Counted from the first letter of the stretch, positions 45,001-51,600 are shown. The stretch is DNA of 64,000 nucleotides from Trissonchulus latispiculum (GCA_030248195.1 JASAND010019863.1:1-64000); one strand, 5' to 3'. Notes: generated by a model from the sequence alone, not told the origin. Translations and numbers: made by a program.

Positions 45001-45472
45001 TCCAACTTATCAGAAATAAGCTTTTTCCGGTGCCCATGTCTGGCACATTTCATTTCAACGAAGACATTTTTAACCACCCATGAAATATTAAACAAAATAA
45101 ACAAATTACGAATATTGCCATCACTAATCTAACCTGAAACACCAGGCATCCACTCATCATCATCATTATCATCGTCAGCACCATCATTTTCACTGTCAGA
45201 TTCCTCAAAATCACTCGAATCAGCTTCCTTATAGGAAGTGACCGCAGCGGCACAAGCTCTAGACGACTTCTTTTCTGGCGGCGGCGCTTTGCCAGAAGTA
45301 GAGCACAGCGGCTTGGTGACAGCTGGCTGAATTCTGGTACTACGTCGAACCATCGGTTCCGCCAAGGTCTGGGGTCCGCCAGTCGAGGAACCAGACGCCG
45401 GTTCTTTCCCTTTCTGCTTCAACGCTCGCTCCTTTGCTCTGACCATGAAATCTGGAGGGCAGGAGGCAAGAC
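14386..45472 (-). CDS. C2H2 zinc-finger gene, left copy (7 fingers)
   Basis: This is a probable nuclear DNA-binding protein. Exons in transcription order: 45,472-45,134 (contains the first in-frame ATG, MVRAKERALKQ); 43,430-43,344; 17,035-16,973; a doubtful microexon at 16,236-16,215; and 15,005-14,386 (zinc fingers and stop). Apart from the microexon, each junction has a GT donor and an AG acceptor and every intron is phase 1, so exon skipping preserves frame. The N-terminal part is basic and then has a Ser/Asp/Glu-rich acidic tract. The C-terminal exon has seven C2H2 fingers. One intron runs from 17,036 to 43,343 (26.3 kb) and contains the large insertion block. A 5' non-coding exon probably exists, because the ATG exon starts at a splice acceptor; I could not locate it. 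Whether such an intron is still spliced is unknown. Confidence 0.8.
15205..15643. mobile_element. Left-arm-specific insertion in the last intron
   Basis: The right arm has continuous intron sequence here (near 60,770-60,800), while the left arm carries about 440 extra bases. TAATTA-like sequence at both edges may be the target duplication. The right part (15,410-15,640) matches 46,150-46,360, including CAGGTTGCATGTACAGTTC and GCCAATATGAGCCTCGT. The left part holds C/G-runs and a TAGAATAAGCCCAG end resembling the CTGGG MITE family. It is probably a composite of two elements. Confidence 0.65.
15780..16200. other. Intron sequence between last exons, left copy
   Basis: This matches the right arm at about 60,210-60,670 in inverted orientation with moderate divergence. 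No element or coding signal beyond the introns is seen. Confidence 0.6.
16215..16236 (-). CDS. Candidate microexon, left copy (22 nt, out of frame)
   Basis: The counterpart of the 21-nt microexon at 60,188-60,208. The donor (CT|GTAAG) is preserved, but one base is missing around the acceptor, so the nearest AG gives 22 or 20 nt. Neither keeps the phase-1 frame. Skipping it joins exons 16,973-17,035 and 14,386-15,005 in frame. It may be a decayed exon or never have been an exon. Confidence 0.25.
16327..16745. mobile_element. CTGGGCTTTTTCTAG-type MITE, left-arm specific
   Basis: Starts CTGGGCTTTTTCTAGG and ends AAAAAAGCCCAG. It contains GTGGGGG runs and the family core AATTTGGCATTTTCTGGGCAC. 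The right arm near 60,090 has the unoccupied site. Flanks are similar but not an exact 5-bp duplication. It is non-coding; open frames across it come from its low complexity. Confidence 0.8.
16973..17035 (-). CDS. 63-nt coding exon, left copy
   Basis: Bounded by a TTTCAG acceptor and an AAAAG|GTATAC donor. It encodes a Ser/His-rich segment (ASSYHSTIPGNSNSRHTAGK). The right-copy exon (59,821-59,883) has the same length, phase and borders, with several amino-acid changes. Conservation of frame in both copies supports coding use. Confidence 0.75.
17622..17945 (+). pseudogene. Decayed ORF antisense to the gene, left copy
   Basis: This corresponds to the minus-strand frame near 58,960-59,200 in the right arm. 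Shared peptide pieces are ANDPA, TATHPVGSA, ALIPADK and SDMLISHG. Here the frame is broken by an indel after VGSA and by a TGA where the right copy has TGG. The protein family is not recognised. It may be a fragment of a transposon or host protein that inserted before the duplication. Confidence 0.45.
18254..19064. mobile_element. 811-bp inverted-repeat element
   Basis: Near-perfect inverted arms of about 175 bp begin ACAAGAAATAAAAATGCTCC and carry CACCATCACCCATATTAC. The inner ends are CGAACAACCCATATTCGCGG-like. The 460-bp interior is AT-rich with no frame. It forms the left edge of the 23-kb block, so it may have inserted first. Confidence 0.85.
19130..19735 (+). repeat. 144-bp satellite, about four copies
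   Basis: Tandem copies with landmarks TTTGACCAGTGGTCAATAG at about 19,207, 19,350, 19,494 and 19,638 give a period near 144 bp. Each monomer has two GACCAGTGGTC perfect dyads about 30 bp apart and a conserved CGTAGTCGATTTACTATA. Another nearly identical fragment lies at 40,520-40,740 in the same orientation. It is non-coding; open frames through it are incidental. Confidence 0.9.
19736..20265. other. ATAGGG-rich spacer
   Basis: At 19,750-19,805 several ATAGGG words occur, as they do at 40,425-40,510. Both sit next to the 144-bp satellite and probably belong to one larger repeat. The rest resembles the bodies of the array units (for example GACTGTAGGAGATATTTTG). No gene is supported. Confidence 0.5.
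20266..21573 (+). mobile_element. Array unit 1 (CAAGC head)
   Basis: The head CAAGCTAAATTGGCATGAAT leads into a GGTTTGCCGCC...GGCAGCAAAC inverted repeat. The body contains two partial tandem blocks (GGCGTTTCTGGGCAGTTTGC near 20,830 and 21,170). The end is AAATTTCAGCTCCGGG, a G-run, ACAAGAAGAAG and an AAT tail. Unit 3 has the same head and tail. Confidence 0.7.
21574..22850 (+). mobile_element. Array unit 2 (TCCTACCGG head)
   Basis: The head TCCTACCGGCATCAAC leads into GGGTTGTCGC. The body repeats a segment of about 320 bp containing CTTTCGCTAGACGCATTTCC and GAGCTCTTTCATTTGAGTAC. The tail is CAGCCCGATCGGTCCAGCC, a G-run, GACACAAATGTTGACCGG and an AATA run. Units 6, 7 and 13 share this head and tail. 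Confidence 0.75.
22851..22910 (+). repeat. Hairpin micro-module, AGAAACTTAG type
   Basis: A 60-bp module: prefix AGAAACTTAGCCATATCAAA, then GGGTTGTC, a T-run and A-run, then GACAACCC and AATAA. The terminal octamers pair perfectly. Further copies lie at 26,694, 34,931 and 35,050. Confidence 0.85.
22911..24086 (+). mobile_element. Array unit 3 (CAAGC head)
   Basis: Same head, hairpin and ACAAGAAGAAG tail as unit 1. The internal part carries repeated GGCCCTATTACA and GAGAGCTTTCGAATGAT phrases and a GGTTGCCC-TAAAAGG-CAGTTGGG segment. No coding frame is convincing. Confidence 0.72.
24087..24905 (+). mobile_element. Array unit 4 (CTAGCGCTACTGC head)
   Basis: The head CTAGCGCTACTGCAAGAATG leads into TGTTGCCCACAAC. 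The body holds two diverged copies of the CGCTAGACGCATTTCCGG segment. The tail is AATCTCGAGATCTA, a G-run, ACAGACGG and AAT repeats. An open frame of 152 codons spans the second body block, as in units 5 and 8. Confidence 0.75.
24906..25726 (+). mobile_element. Array unit 5 (CTAGCGCTAC head)
   Basis: Near-duplicate of unit 4 (head CTAGCGCTACAGCAAGAATG, tail ACAGACGG plus AAT run). It is separated from unit 4 only by the AAT tail, which suggests insertion into the previous tail or unequal amplification. Confidence 0.75.
25727..26693 (+). mobile_element. Array unit 6 (TCCTACCGG head)
   Basis: Head as in unit 2. The tail is GACACAAATGTTGACCGG with a long AATA run. Most of the second half is nearly identical to units 7 and 13, which suggests recent spread. 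Confidence 0.75.
26694..26942 (+). repeat. Cluster of four hairpin micro-modules
   Basis: In order: the AGAAACTTAG type (26,694-26,753), two GCACAGA types (26,754-26,816 and 26,817-26,886) and a CACGACGAG type (26,887-26,942). Each has a prefix of about 18 nt, a terminal inverted repeat (GTGTTGCC.../GGGCAACAC or GGGTTTGCC/GGCAAACC), and an AATAA or AAT tail. Prefixes and stems differ between types, but the plan is the same. Confidence 0.85.
26943..27892 (+). mobile_element. Array unit 7 (TCCTACCGG head)
   Basis: Head, body and GTTGACCGG tail match units 2, 6 and 13. A 157-codon open frame in the second block is shared with unit 13 and others. Confidence 0.75.
27893..28709 (+). mobile_element. 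Array unit 8 (CTAGCGCTACTGC head)
   Basis: Head as in unit 4 and tail ACAGACGG plus AAT run. The body has two copies of the CGCTAGACGCATTT segment and a 152-codon open frame. Confidence 0.75.
28710..29531 (+). mobile_element. Array unit 9 (CTAGCGAAGTAGC head)
   Basis: The head CTAGCGAAGTAGCGAGAAT leads into GGGTTGCCGCGGC. The body is four tandem blocks of about 155 bp containing GAAGCTCCGTAACTCAATTT and GGCCCTATTACAACTTTT. The tail is CAGCCCAATCGGTC, AAAAGTTAGAGG, a G-run and GGTGGTCACGAG, then AAT. Confidence 0.75.
29532..30380 (+). mobile_element. Array unit 10 (CTAGCGAAGTAGC head)
   Basis: Same head as unit 9. The body has about three tandem blocks of about 160 bp with CACTCACCTAGAGCTTTCG. 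The tail is AAAAGTTAGAGG, a G-run, ACAGGTGTGGGCACGAG and an AAT run. Confidence 0.75.
30381..30496 (+). repeat. Two hairpin micro-modules, GGACATACCC type
   Basis: Two tandem copies of about 57 bp. The prefix GGACATACCCAGATGAAA is followed by GGGTTGCC, a T-run/A-run inner stem, GCGGCAACCC and AATAA. The loop varies slightly between copies while the octamer stem is identical. Confidence 0.87.
30497..31335 (+). mobile_element. Array unit 11 (CTAGCGAAGTTGC head)
   Basis: Same head and tail class as units 9 and 10, but with a different body: three 155-bp blocks with CTTTCGCTAGACGCATTTCC, then the common AATTTTCCGGG block. This body exchange between units with the same termini is informative. The tail is GGGGTGGTCACGAG-like plus AAT. 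Confidence 0.75.
31336..32180 (+). mobile_element. Array unit 12 (CTAGCGAAGTAGC head)
   Basis: As unit 11: three 155-bp blocks starting near 31,425, 31,580 and 31,735, then the CCCTTGGTCCCCCCTTACC junction, the AAAAGTTAGAGG tail and an AAT run. Confidence 0.75.
32181..32295 (+). repeat. Two hairpin micro-modules, GGACATACCC type
   Basis: The same module as at 30,381, at 32,181-32,237 and 32,238-32,295, each ending GCGGCAACCC-AATAA. Confidence 0.87.
32296..33108 (+). mobile_element. Array unit 13 (TCCTACCGG head)
   Basis: Head as in unit 2. The 157-codon open frame and GTTGACCGG tail are nearly identical to unit 7. Confidence 0.75.
33109..33961 (+). mobile_element. Array unit 14 (CTAGCGCTACTGC head)
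   Basis: Head as in unit 4 and tail ACAGACGG plus AAT run. The body differs from unit 4 and carries the TTGCTCACTTTTGCGGTCTCC segment seen in units 1 and 3. Confidence 0.73.
33962..34810 (+). mobile_element. Array unit 15 (CTAGCGAAGTTGC head)
   Basis: Nearly identical to unit 11 along its whole length, with the AAAAGTTAGAGG tail and GGTGGTAACGAG before the AAT run. This suggests a recent block duplication. Confidence 0.78.
34811..35165 (+). repeat. Cluster of six hairpin micro-modules
   Basis: Order: GGACATACCC type (34,811-34,865), GCACAGA type (34,866-34,930), AGAAACTTAG type (34,931-34,992), GCACAGA type (34,993-35,049), AGAAACTTAG type (35,050-35,109), CACGACGAG type (35,110-35,165). 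Each ends in AATAA or a slightly longer tail. No long body is present. This cluster closes the array. Confidence 0.87.
35166..36290. other. Spacer between the array and the foldback element
   Basis: AT-rich sequence with one GC-rich palindromic spot (GCGGCCGCCGGCCGC near 35,510) and a C/G-run patch at 35,960-36,040 resembling the CTGGG MITE family. No gene is seen. Confidence 0.45.
36300..40080. mobile_element. 3.8-kb foldback element with 39-bp repeat arms, 9-bp TSD
   Basis: Starts GGTGCTTCCTAAACTGCGG and ends with its exact complement. CTTTTCCAT flanks it at 36,291-36,299 and 40,081-40,089. The left arm (to about 37,800) and right arm (from about 38,990) are tandem arrays of a 39-bp unit. 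Each unit contains GGGCCGCA...TGCGGCCC and so is itself a small hairpin. The outer 150 bp mirror each other almost base for base. Because 39 is a multiple of three, long spurious frames appear on both strands. A 1.2-kb non-repetitive loop holds a candidate solo LTR. A 9-bp duplication fits foldback or Mutator-like elements. No transposase is present. Confidence 0.93.
37841..38557 (+). mobile_element. Candidate solo LTR in the foldback loop
   Basis: The segment begins TGTAGCACC and ends CCGCTACA, as LTRs of Ty3/Gypsy elements often do (TG...CA with inverted TGTAGC/GCTACA). It is 717 bp long and includes ATTAAA near 38,293. The flanking bases (TGTAA and TTATT) are not a duplication, which weakens the call. 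Confidence 0.35.
40090..40514. other. Spacer with ATAGGG words
   Basis: No gene. At 40,425-40,510 the sequence is full of AATAGGG-like words, matching the region next to the satellite at 19,740-19,805. Confidence 0.5.
40515..40740 (+). repeat. 144-bp satellite fragment
   Basis: About one and a half monomers nearly identical to 19,440-19,735, in the same orientation, with the same paired GACCAGTGGTC dyads. A 20.8-kb interval separates the two blocks. Confidence 0.9.
40741..41505. other. Right edge of the 23-kb block
   Basis: Related to the satellite at first (GACCAGTGGTCACTTC near 40,780), then unrecognised sequence. A short palindrome, TAGGGGCGCTATCGCGCCCCTA, lies at 41,483-41,504 and is similar in design to the palindromes near 48,518 and 51,745. 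No gene is supported. Confidence 0.45.
41547..41705 (-). mobile_element. SINE with tRNA-like head, left-arm specific
   Basis: ACTAA flanks the element on both sides (41,542-41,546 and 41,706-41,710). The right arm shows the unoccupied site near 58,505 (CCTTAGTTTAATTTT). The minus-strand head is a tRNA-like sequence (41,678-41,607) with intact A- and B-box motifs. The body after it has a GCCTGGTG-CACCAGGC hairpin. The length is about 159 bp. Confidence 0.8.
41607..41678 (-). tRNA. tRNA-like sequence (Asn GTT-like) heading the SINE
   Basis: The 72-nt sequence folds as a cloverleaf. The acceptor stem is GCATCTG/CAGGTGC with one G-U pair. The D arm is GCTC/GAGC, the T arm is GCGGG-TTCGAAC-CCCGC, and the variable loop is AGAC. 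The anticodon stem has one mismatch. The loop GCGTTAA would place GTT (Asn), but position 33 is C instead of the near-universal T. It is therefore more likely a SINE head or pseudo-tRNA than a working tRNA gene. Confidence 0.6.
41711..42490. other. Interior of the left CTTAAGG element with MITE debris
   Basis: 41,711-41,890 matches 58,220-58,500 of the right arm inverted (GGCATGGTATTCTTCCAA, GCGTAGCCAGAAAAA). 42,160-42,335 contains C-runs and AAAAAAGCCCAG, a partial CTGGG MITE. No gene. Confidence 0.5.
42765..43343. other. Intron sequence, left copy
   Basis: Inverted match to 56,603-57,560 without the MITE found there. It includes a single-ended GGCCCGCACCCAGGATTTTG terminus near 43,011, shared with the right arm at 57,296. 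Confidence 0.6.
43344..43430 (-). CDS. 87-nt coding exon, left copy
   Basis: Acceptor ATTTTAG and donor GCAG|GTGTGT. It encodes a basic segment (ESSKKMSGAKQQWMKGPP, then LANLRNLPA). The right copy (56,515-56,601) has equal length and phase. The WMKGPPLANLRNLPA part is unchanged, which suggests constraint. Confidence 0.8.
43661..43986. mobile_element. CAGGGTATTTTTT-type MITE, left-arm specific
   Basis: Starts CAGGGTATTTTTTACAGG and ends CCTAAAAAATACCCTG. Flanks are ACAAT and ATAAT (one mismatch). The right arm near 56,275 is unoccupied. The interior has long C-runs and the AAAATTTTCAAAAATTTTCC-type core. Confidence 0.85.
44396..44720. mobile_element. CTGGG-type MITE, present in both arms (left copy)
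   Basis: ACTTT duplicates flank it (44,391-44,395 and 44,721-44,725). Ends are CTAGGCTTTCTTTAG and CTAGAGAAACCCCAG. The right-arm counterpart is 55,543-55,860 with AAAGT flanks, so this insertion predates the arm duplication. Confidence 0.85.
45134..45472 (-). CDS. First recognised coding exon, left copy
   Basis: A TGTTTCAG acceptor precedes the exon and TTTCAG|GTTAGA ends it. The first ATG gives MVRAKERALKQKGKEPA. A Pro/Ser-rich stretch with RIQPAVTKPL follows, then SSRACAAAVTSY and a strongly acidic tract (SDFEESDSENDG). The exon is 3 nt longer than its right counterpart, with in-frame substitutions and small indels. It may be the start exon after a non-coding first exon. Confidence 0.8.
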
Positions 45473-45779
45473 CTGAAACAAAATTTCCTTATTAAGATTA
45501 AGAATGACTGTCATGAGAGATAAAGTTAAGCAGAAGCTGACGTCGATAGAAAAGAAACTGCAATGCTTTCATTGACACCAACACTGGGGAATGGAATCTT
45601 TAATTTTGATATAAGTTGCACAGCGATAATATCATAAAATCAATCGGGAGAATGTTTTAAACGGTTCAAAAACAGTCCCCTGGAAGTCATTAAAAAGTTC
45701 AATTGGAATTAAAAGATTATAATACAGAAATGCTCCGCACAAAAGGGGATAATATGTGTGTTGGGAATATATATACAAG

Positions 45780-46520
45780 AACAAAAAGTGCTCCTTCGTC
45801 GCATGTAAAATACATATGAGTCTTCGTAGGCAGGTTGTACATAAGCAAAAACTAGCCTGTAAAATACATATGAGTTCCGTAGGGAGGTTGTAAATTAAGG
45901 AAAACAAGTTGCAACCGCTTAACATTATATGAGCCTGTCCTACAACGAGGCTCATATTGGCGTATATATGTCATAATACGAATAATTTGCAGATTTAGTT
46001 TTATATAAATACATACTGCATAAAGCTTTTCATTACAAATTATCCTTCATATATATATATAATGTTGATGAGTCATTATAGTGTGCATATGCTCAATACG
46101 GTACGCCATGAGGCGCTCTGACTCACAGCCAAGTGGGAACGCATTCTGCGTGTGTATAATGTGAAAGTGTTTCGAGAATGCATTAGAGGTGTGCCATAGT
46201 GTTTCAGGAAACAGGTTGCATGTACAGTTCAGCTTGAGCAGTCGTAGTTCACTTCAGTCCTGGGCCATGACGTCTATTCATTTTTCCGTAATGTGGATGA
46301 AGCTGAGGTTCTTTAATGAGGCTTTACTGTGGAATGCACTGTGACGCCAATATGAGCCTCGTTGTAGGACAGGCTCATAAGTTAAGCGGTTGCAACTTGT
46401 TTTCCTTAATTTACAACCTCCCTACGGAACTCATATGTATTTTACAGGCTAGTTTTTGCTTATGTACAACCTGCCTACGAAGACTCATATGTATTTTACA
46501 TGCGACGAAGGAGCACTTTT
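45780..46520. mobile_element. Inverted-repeat element, left copy
   Basis: Arms at about 45,785-45,960 and 46,350-46,520 are reverse complements starting GCTCCTTCGTCGCATG. Each arm has two direct copies of TGTAAAATACATATGAGT. The 390-bp interior includes CAGTTCAGCTTGAGCAGTCG. The right arm has the same structure (53,705-54,445) with about 98% identity. A partial copy lies at 15,410-15,640. Confidence 0.8.
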
Positions 46521-46549
46521 TGTTCTTGTTTTCTATTATTTTATATATG

Positions 46550-47331
46550 CTGGGCTTTTTTTAGTGGGGGGGGGGGTGGGGGACCCCCCCCACTTTTTGG
46601 GTTCCCCCCCACTCGACCCCTTCCCCCCCCACTCGGCCCCACCCCCACTTTTTTGGGCTTCCCCCCCACTCCCTATAAGGCAGGGTATTTTTTACAGGGG
46701 GGGGGCGGGGGGCCCCCCCCGAAATCGCCCCCTCCCGGGATTTTTGCTTCCCCCCCGGGATGTTTTTGGGTGCCCAAATTTTTGCCAAAAATAGGCAAAT
46801 TTTCAAAAATTTTTCGGCTTCGCCGAAGATTTTTTCGTAAAAATAGCTATTTTTAGCTTAAATCCTGGCATTTTTGAGAACTTTTAGCGTTTCACCATGC
46901 AAAATACGCCAACAAATACCATTTTTTGGCTCATTTAGGCAAAAAAATCTTCCCCCCCCCCCGAAAATTTCTTCCCCCCCCCGGGCCCGGGGGGCCCCCC
47001 CCGGGAAGCCCCCCACCCGAAAAAAATCCCTAAAAAATACCCTGTAAGGTGCCCAGAAAATGCCAAATTTTAAGGATTTTTGGTCAAAATTTTCAAAAAT
47101 TTTCCGGCTTCGCCGGAATTTTTTGGTCAAAAATCGTTTATTTTGGTACTCAAACTCAATTTTTGAGCACTTTTAAGCATAGTTATAGCAGTATATGTAG
47201 AAAACAGGCTATTTTTACCGCATTTTTAGCGATTTTAGACCACTTTAGATTCCCCCCCACTTTTGGGTTCCCCCCCCCCACTAGTGGGGGGGCTCCCCCC
47301 CCCCCACTTTTTTCGCCTAGAAAAAGCCCAG
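46550..47331. mobile_element. CTGGG-type MITE containing a nested MITE, left copy
   Basis: Starts CTGGGCTTTTTTTAG and ends CGCCTAGAAAAAGCCCAG, with ATATG on both sides. Inside, a CAGGG-type MITE occupies 46,681-47,044 with TAAGG duplicated at 46,676-46,680 and 47,045-47,049. Other family members (for example near 44,478) show the unoccupied TAAGGTGCCC. The nest is shared by both arms. Confidence 0.9.
46681..47044. mobile_element. CAGGGTATTTTTT-type MITE nested in the CTGGG MITE
   Basis: Ends CAGGGTATTTTTTACAGG and AAAAAATACCCTG; a 5-bp TAAGG duplication flanks it. The right-arm equivalent is 53,230-53,541 with CCTTA flanks. Confidence 0.9.
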
Positions 47332-47339
47332 ATATGTAT

Positions 47340-48545
47340 GCTCCACTATAGCCACTTTGAGCATGCAGTTCTATGACAAAAGTTGCTCAGCTCGCTCAGG
47401 GCTTTCATTTGGTACCAAATTTGACCACTTGAAAAATTTCATTTTTGACCCCATGACCTCCCACCGACCTGACCCTCCAGATGGCAAAGTGGAACCAGCA
47501 CAGCAAGATGGGTGGGTCAGACGGCAAAACGGATGCCAGGAATGAGTTGGGCGCACCAGAAAACCCCTATAGACAATGTTTTGTCGGGCTATGTACAGTC
47601 CTATATGGTGTTCCCGGAAGTCGGTACCGACCGGGCCCTCCAGACGGCAAAGTGGAACCAGCACAGCTAGATCAGTGGGTCAGACGGCAAAACGGACACC
47701 GGGAATGAGCTGGGCGCACCAGAAAACCCCTATAGACAAAGTTTGGAGAGGCAAAGTAAAGCCTACTATGGACCTCCGGGAGGCGGTTACCGACATGACC
47801 CCTCAGACGGTCAAGTGGAACCAGCCCAGCAACTTGGGTTACTCGGGCAGCCAAACTGATAGCGGGAATCGATTCTCCGTCCCAAAAAACCTTTGTATGC
47901 AAAATTTGAGCCACCCATGTAGCAAAATAAGCGAAAAAATTAAGTTCAAAGTTCGACCCAAAGTTCACCAACTTTGGCCGGCCAGTACCGAAAAATTACG
48001 CACGAAGACGGAAAATCATATAGCATTTGAACGACCCCGATATGTGTACTGTTTAACCATATATATAGTCAGTATTGCCCCATATATAGCCCAATCTGAC
48101 TTATTAAGGCGCCTTTGAAGCATACTTTTTGGCCATTTTAGCGTTTTGGCCGACTTTGGCCCCCAGCCAAAAATTTTTTCCGGCCCTGGGAGGCATAAAA
48201 ACTAGCTCATTTTCTTATTTTTGATTTGTACTACAAGAATATATATGGGTTTCATAGGCAAAAATTTTTCTATCTGTAGTTATTCAAGCTACAAAACCCC
48301 CTTATGAGACATCAAAAGCGAGAAACGGGAAAAAAACATCACTCTCGTAAGCGATTTTTGGCATAACTTTTTAACGGAAAGTGGTACGGGGATGAAAGTT
48401 CGCACACATACTAAACTCGCCACGTACAATTTTGCGCACATAATCTGCGCAGGAATCTGCGCAGCTTCTGCGCAGCCTTGTTTTACACGGTCATTCGACC
48501 ATTGTCACTCATATTATAGGGGTCGCTACCGCGGCCCCTATGATA
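47340..48545 (-). mobile_element. About 1.2-kb repeat unit, left copy
   Basis: Nearly identical (inverted) to 51,730-52,930 and diverged from 50,000-51,075. One edge has TGCATGCAGTTC-like sequence; the other has an AGGGGTCGC-type palindrome and (TA)n. The interior contains repeated GGCAAAGTGGAACCAGCACAG blocks, a TGCGCAG-rich stretch and the TAAAAAGTTATGCC-like segment. The long frame (about 180 codons from 47,576) is probably incidental, as no family is recognised. Confidence 0.65.
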
Positions 48546-48769
48546 TATATATATATACAAGTAACAAAAATGCTCCGCACAAAAGGGGATAATATGTGTG
48601 TTGGGCCGAGGTCTGTCGTTTGAATTCCGGTTGAGAAAGCAAGTATATAAATCCGACACAGCAAGTTTGGGTGGGTGGTTCTATGGCGAAAATTGTTCAG
48701 TTCGATGCGGGCCTTCATTTGACTCGAAATTTGACCACTTTTGAAAATATTTAATTTTTGACCCAAAAT

Positions 48770-51500
48770 CGAACCCTAAGGCCTTCAGGAAATTTGCTCA
48801 GTCCGTGCCCCCCGAGAAATTTACCACTTTTGAAATTTGGTGCGACCCCACAACGCCAGCCCACCCCAAGGAATTCTTCACGGAACCAAGATGCGGACCT
48901 TCATTTACTCGACGCCCACTGATTTGACCTACTAAAAAGAGGGGTTTTGAGTGACCGAAATTTACACTTTATGGGTATTGATAAAATTGACGAGGGGGTT
49001 GCCACCCCTAGAACCCTCCCCTGGATTAGGGTTGGTTTTTTCCGGAAAAAAAGATTGCCGGAAAAAACCTTTTTCCGGTTTTTTTTCCATTTTTTTCCAT
49101 ATTTTTTCTTTTTTGCGGTCACTCCAAAATTACACAATGTACGTACTAAAAGTTGCGTTATTTCATGTTTTTGCATGCACAGAAGCAGTTTTCACGATAT
49201 TTGTAGCCCCACAGGGGTAATGCAATTACACAAGCGCTTAGAAAGATTCCAGTAGTGGTTACAGGAATCAAATTTTTCAGCGGGTGATGCTGTTAAAGCA
49301 AAGTACAGGTCACTTCTGTATACTTTGGCGGTTCTACTAGACCTAGTTTGTGGTTTTCGTAGGGTAACACGCTCCGTAAGGTAAACAATTCCAGATATTT
49401 TAACAGTTTTAGATGAACACTCCACTGTTAGGTATTGAATTATTAACTCTACCTGAGTTACGCAATCATTTTCACATTCCAAGGGAAAACGCTAAATCCC
49501 AAAGTTAGCTCAAATGCATGAATATAGTATTCTTACCTCATTAAACACTGTTTTTGATGGTTTCTTAATGTTCCGATGTTATAAATTAACTTTCAGAACA
49601 TGTCCCGAATATTTTTCCATTTTTTTCCGATGCATCGAAAAAACCCAAATATAATTTCGTCAGATTTAGCATACCCCCACCTACTATGACCCACGAAAAA
49701 GGTTGTAAATAGTGTGAAATTGCTGGAAAAGCTCAGAAAACATAATATTTTATTGTAAAAATCGTCAAAATAACGTTAGGAATATTTTTCCATTTTTTTC
49801 CACCCCATCGGAAAAAAATGGAAAAAACGGAAAAAACCTTTTTTTCCAGTCCTTTTTTTCCAGTCCTTTTTTCCGCGCCACTCGCGCAGGAGGAGGAGCA
49901 GTACCACCACCCGGTCAGCTACAACACTGAATAAGATTATATCATAACCTTATTCAATGCTTCGCCGAGCCTCGCAGCTAAAAGCAGTCTGAGCATAAAT
50001 CTTTTATTGGCGTCCAATTTATGTACACAACGTATACATACCTAGGACCTAGGACTATGTTAAGACAGACTAGTATATACTGTAAGATTTGTAATATGTG
50101 TGAAAAGTGGCTGGAGACGGCGTAAAATAAGCTGCGCAAAATCCTGCGCAGATCCTGCGCAGATTTTATGCGCAAATTGTAGAGCATATCGAGTTTAGTA
50201 TATCTGTGAAGTTTCAGCCCCGTATCACTTACCGTTAAAAAGTTGCGCCCCGGACCGGTTATGGCGGCGATGTTTTTTTCCGGTTTCTCCTATTTGATGG
50301 TTGTATTGTACATAATGTTCGCCGCTTTCACGTGAACTGCATCGGTGGGCCAACCTAAAGGGCTATAGGTTCTGGTAGTACCCTCTAAAGAATTTAAGAA
50401 TCACAACTTTTTTTGCACCGTAGCTGCGCCACAGCGCCGCAGCGGCGCCGCAAAGTCGGCTCAGAGCGAAAAGTGACCATTTTTGTGGTCGCTGCGCAGC
50501 TCGAACGTTAAGAGCTGCAGCTAATTTCTTTTTATATTCCGAAACTACATATATTGAACTAACTAAATAGCTAAGTCTCGTTTCTCTATCACTTCCCATG
50601 CGACCACAGTGGCCGGTCAAAAATGGTGAAAATTCGAAAAATGAAAAATCGAAATTTCTCGCTGTGTATTCAACTTAGAAAGCTCAATTCTTTCATACAA
50701 AGGTTTTCTGACACGGCGAATTGATTCCCGTAAGCAGTTTTGCCGTCGGACCCACCCATCTTGCTGGGCTGGTTCCACTTTGCTGTCGGGAGGGTCAAGT
50801 CGGTACCGACTTCCAAGAACACCATATAGGACTGTGCATGGCCGCCCTCTCAAAACTTTGTCCATAGAGGTTTTCTGGTGCGCCCAGCTCATTTCCGGTG
50901 TCCGTTTTTCCGTCCGACCCACCCATTTTGCTGGACTGGCTCCACTTTGCCGTTAGAAGGGTAAATCGGGTAGGGGGCCAAGTGGTCAAAAATAAAATTT
51001 TTCAAAAGTGGTCAAATTTGGTGCCAAAATGAAAGCCCTAAGCGAGCTGAGCAACTTTTGTCATAGAACTGCATGCTCAAAATGGCTGTAGAGTGCTGTG
51101 GTGGGGTGGGGTGGGGACTTAGGCGATTTTCGGTCAAAAATGAAATTTTTCAAAAGTGGTCAAATTTGGTGCCAAATGAAAGCCCTAAGCGAGCTGAGCA
51201 ACTTTTGGGGGTGGGGTGGGGACTTAGGCGATTTTGGGTCAAAAATTAAAATTTTCAAAAGTGGTCAGATTTCGAGTCAAATGAAGGCCCGCATCGAACT
51301 GAGCAACTTTTGTCATAGAAGTGCGTACCTAAAGTGGCTGTGGAGGGGTGGGGTGGGGACTTAGGCGATTGTGGGTCAAAAATTAAAATTTTCAAAAGTG
51401 GTCAAATTTCGAGTCAAATGAAGGCCCGCATCGAACTGAGCAACTTTTGTCATAGAAGTGCGTACCTAAAGTGGCTGTAGAGGGCTGTGGTGGGGTGGGG
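48770..51500. other. Asymmetric centre between the arms
   Basis: Not mirrored. 48,800-49,950 has unrecognised AT-rich sequence with several TTTTTTCCATTTTTTTCC runs. 50,000-51,075 is a diverged direct copy of the repeat unit at 51,730-52,930. 51,080-51,600 has about four tandem copies of a 105-145-bp block with GGGGTGGGGACTTAGGCGAT. Promoters of the two divergent genes may lie here or in the arms, but none can be identified. Confidence 0.6.
50000..51075 (+). mobile_element. Diverged copy of the 1.2-kb repeat unit
   Basis: Shares in order CTGCGCAGAT-rich words, CGAGTTTAGTAT, AGTTTCAGCCCCGTA, CCGTTAAAAAGTT, then (after other sequence) GTCGGTACCGACTTCC and CATAGAACTGCATGCTCAAA with 51,810-52,925. 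It is clearly older than the two arm copies. Confidence 0.6.
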
Positions 51501-51600
51501 TGGGGACTTAGGCGATTTTGGGTCAAAAATTAAAATTTTCAAAAGTGGTCAAATTTCGAGTCAAATGAAGGCCCGCATCGAACTGAACAATTTTCGCCAT
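51080..51600 (+). repeat. Tandem 105-145-bp block, about four copies
   Basis: GACTTAGGCGATT recurs at about 51,117, 51,222, 51,360 and 51,505 with AAAGTGGTCAAATTTCGAGTC in between. The left arm has only one such copy (near 48,700), so copy number changed after duplication. Confidence 0.8.

Larger units (their letters stand above)
12065..48770. repeat. Left arm of a large inverted duplication
   Basis: The arm is the reverse complement of 51,500-63,105, interrupted by arm-specific insertions. The outermost match is CCATCCTAAAAACCGG (near 12,070) against CCGGTTTTTAGGATGG (near 63,080). The match continues through the 3' region, zinc-finger exon, small exons, an inverted-repeat element, the first coding exon and the inner repeat block up to about 48,770. 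It carries a complete paralogous copy of the zinc-finger gene. The left arm is about 36.7 kb against 11.6 kb on the right, mostly because of the block at 18,254-41,505. Confidence 0.93.

Noticed and set aside
47576..48118. 180-codon frame (mirrored at 52,217-52,705) as a real protein
   Set aside because: Identity between the copies is explained by the near-identical inner arms. The diverged third copy at 50.6-51.0 kb does not keep the frame, and no family is recognised.
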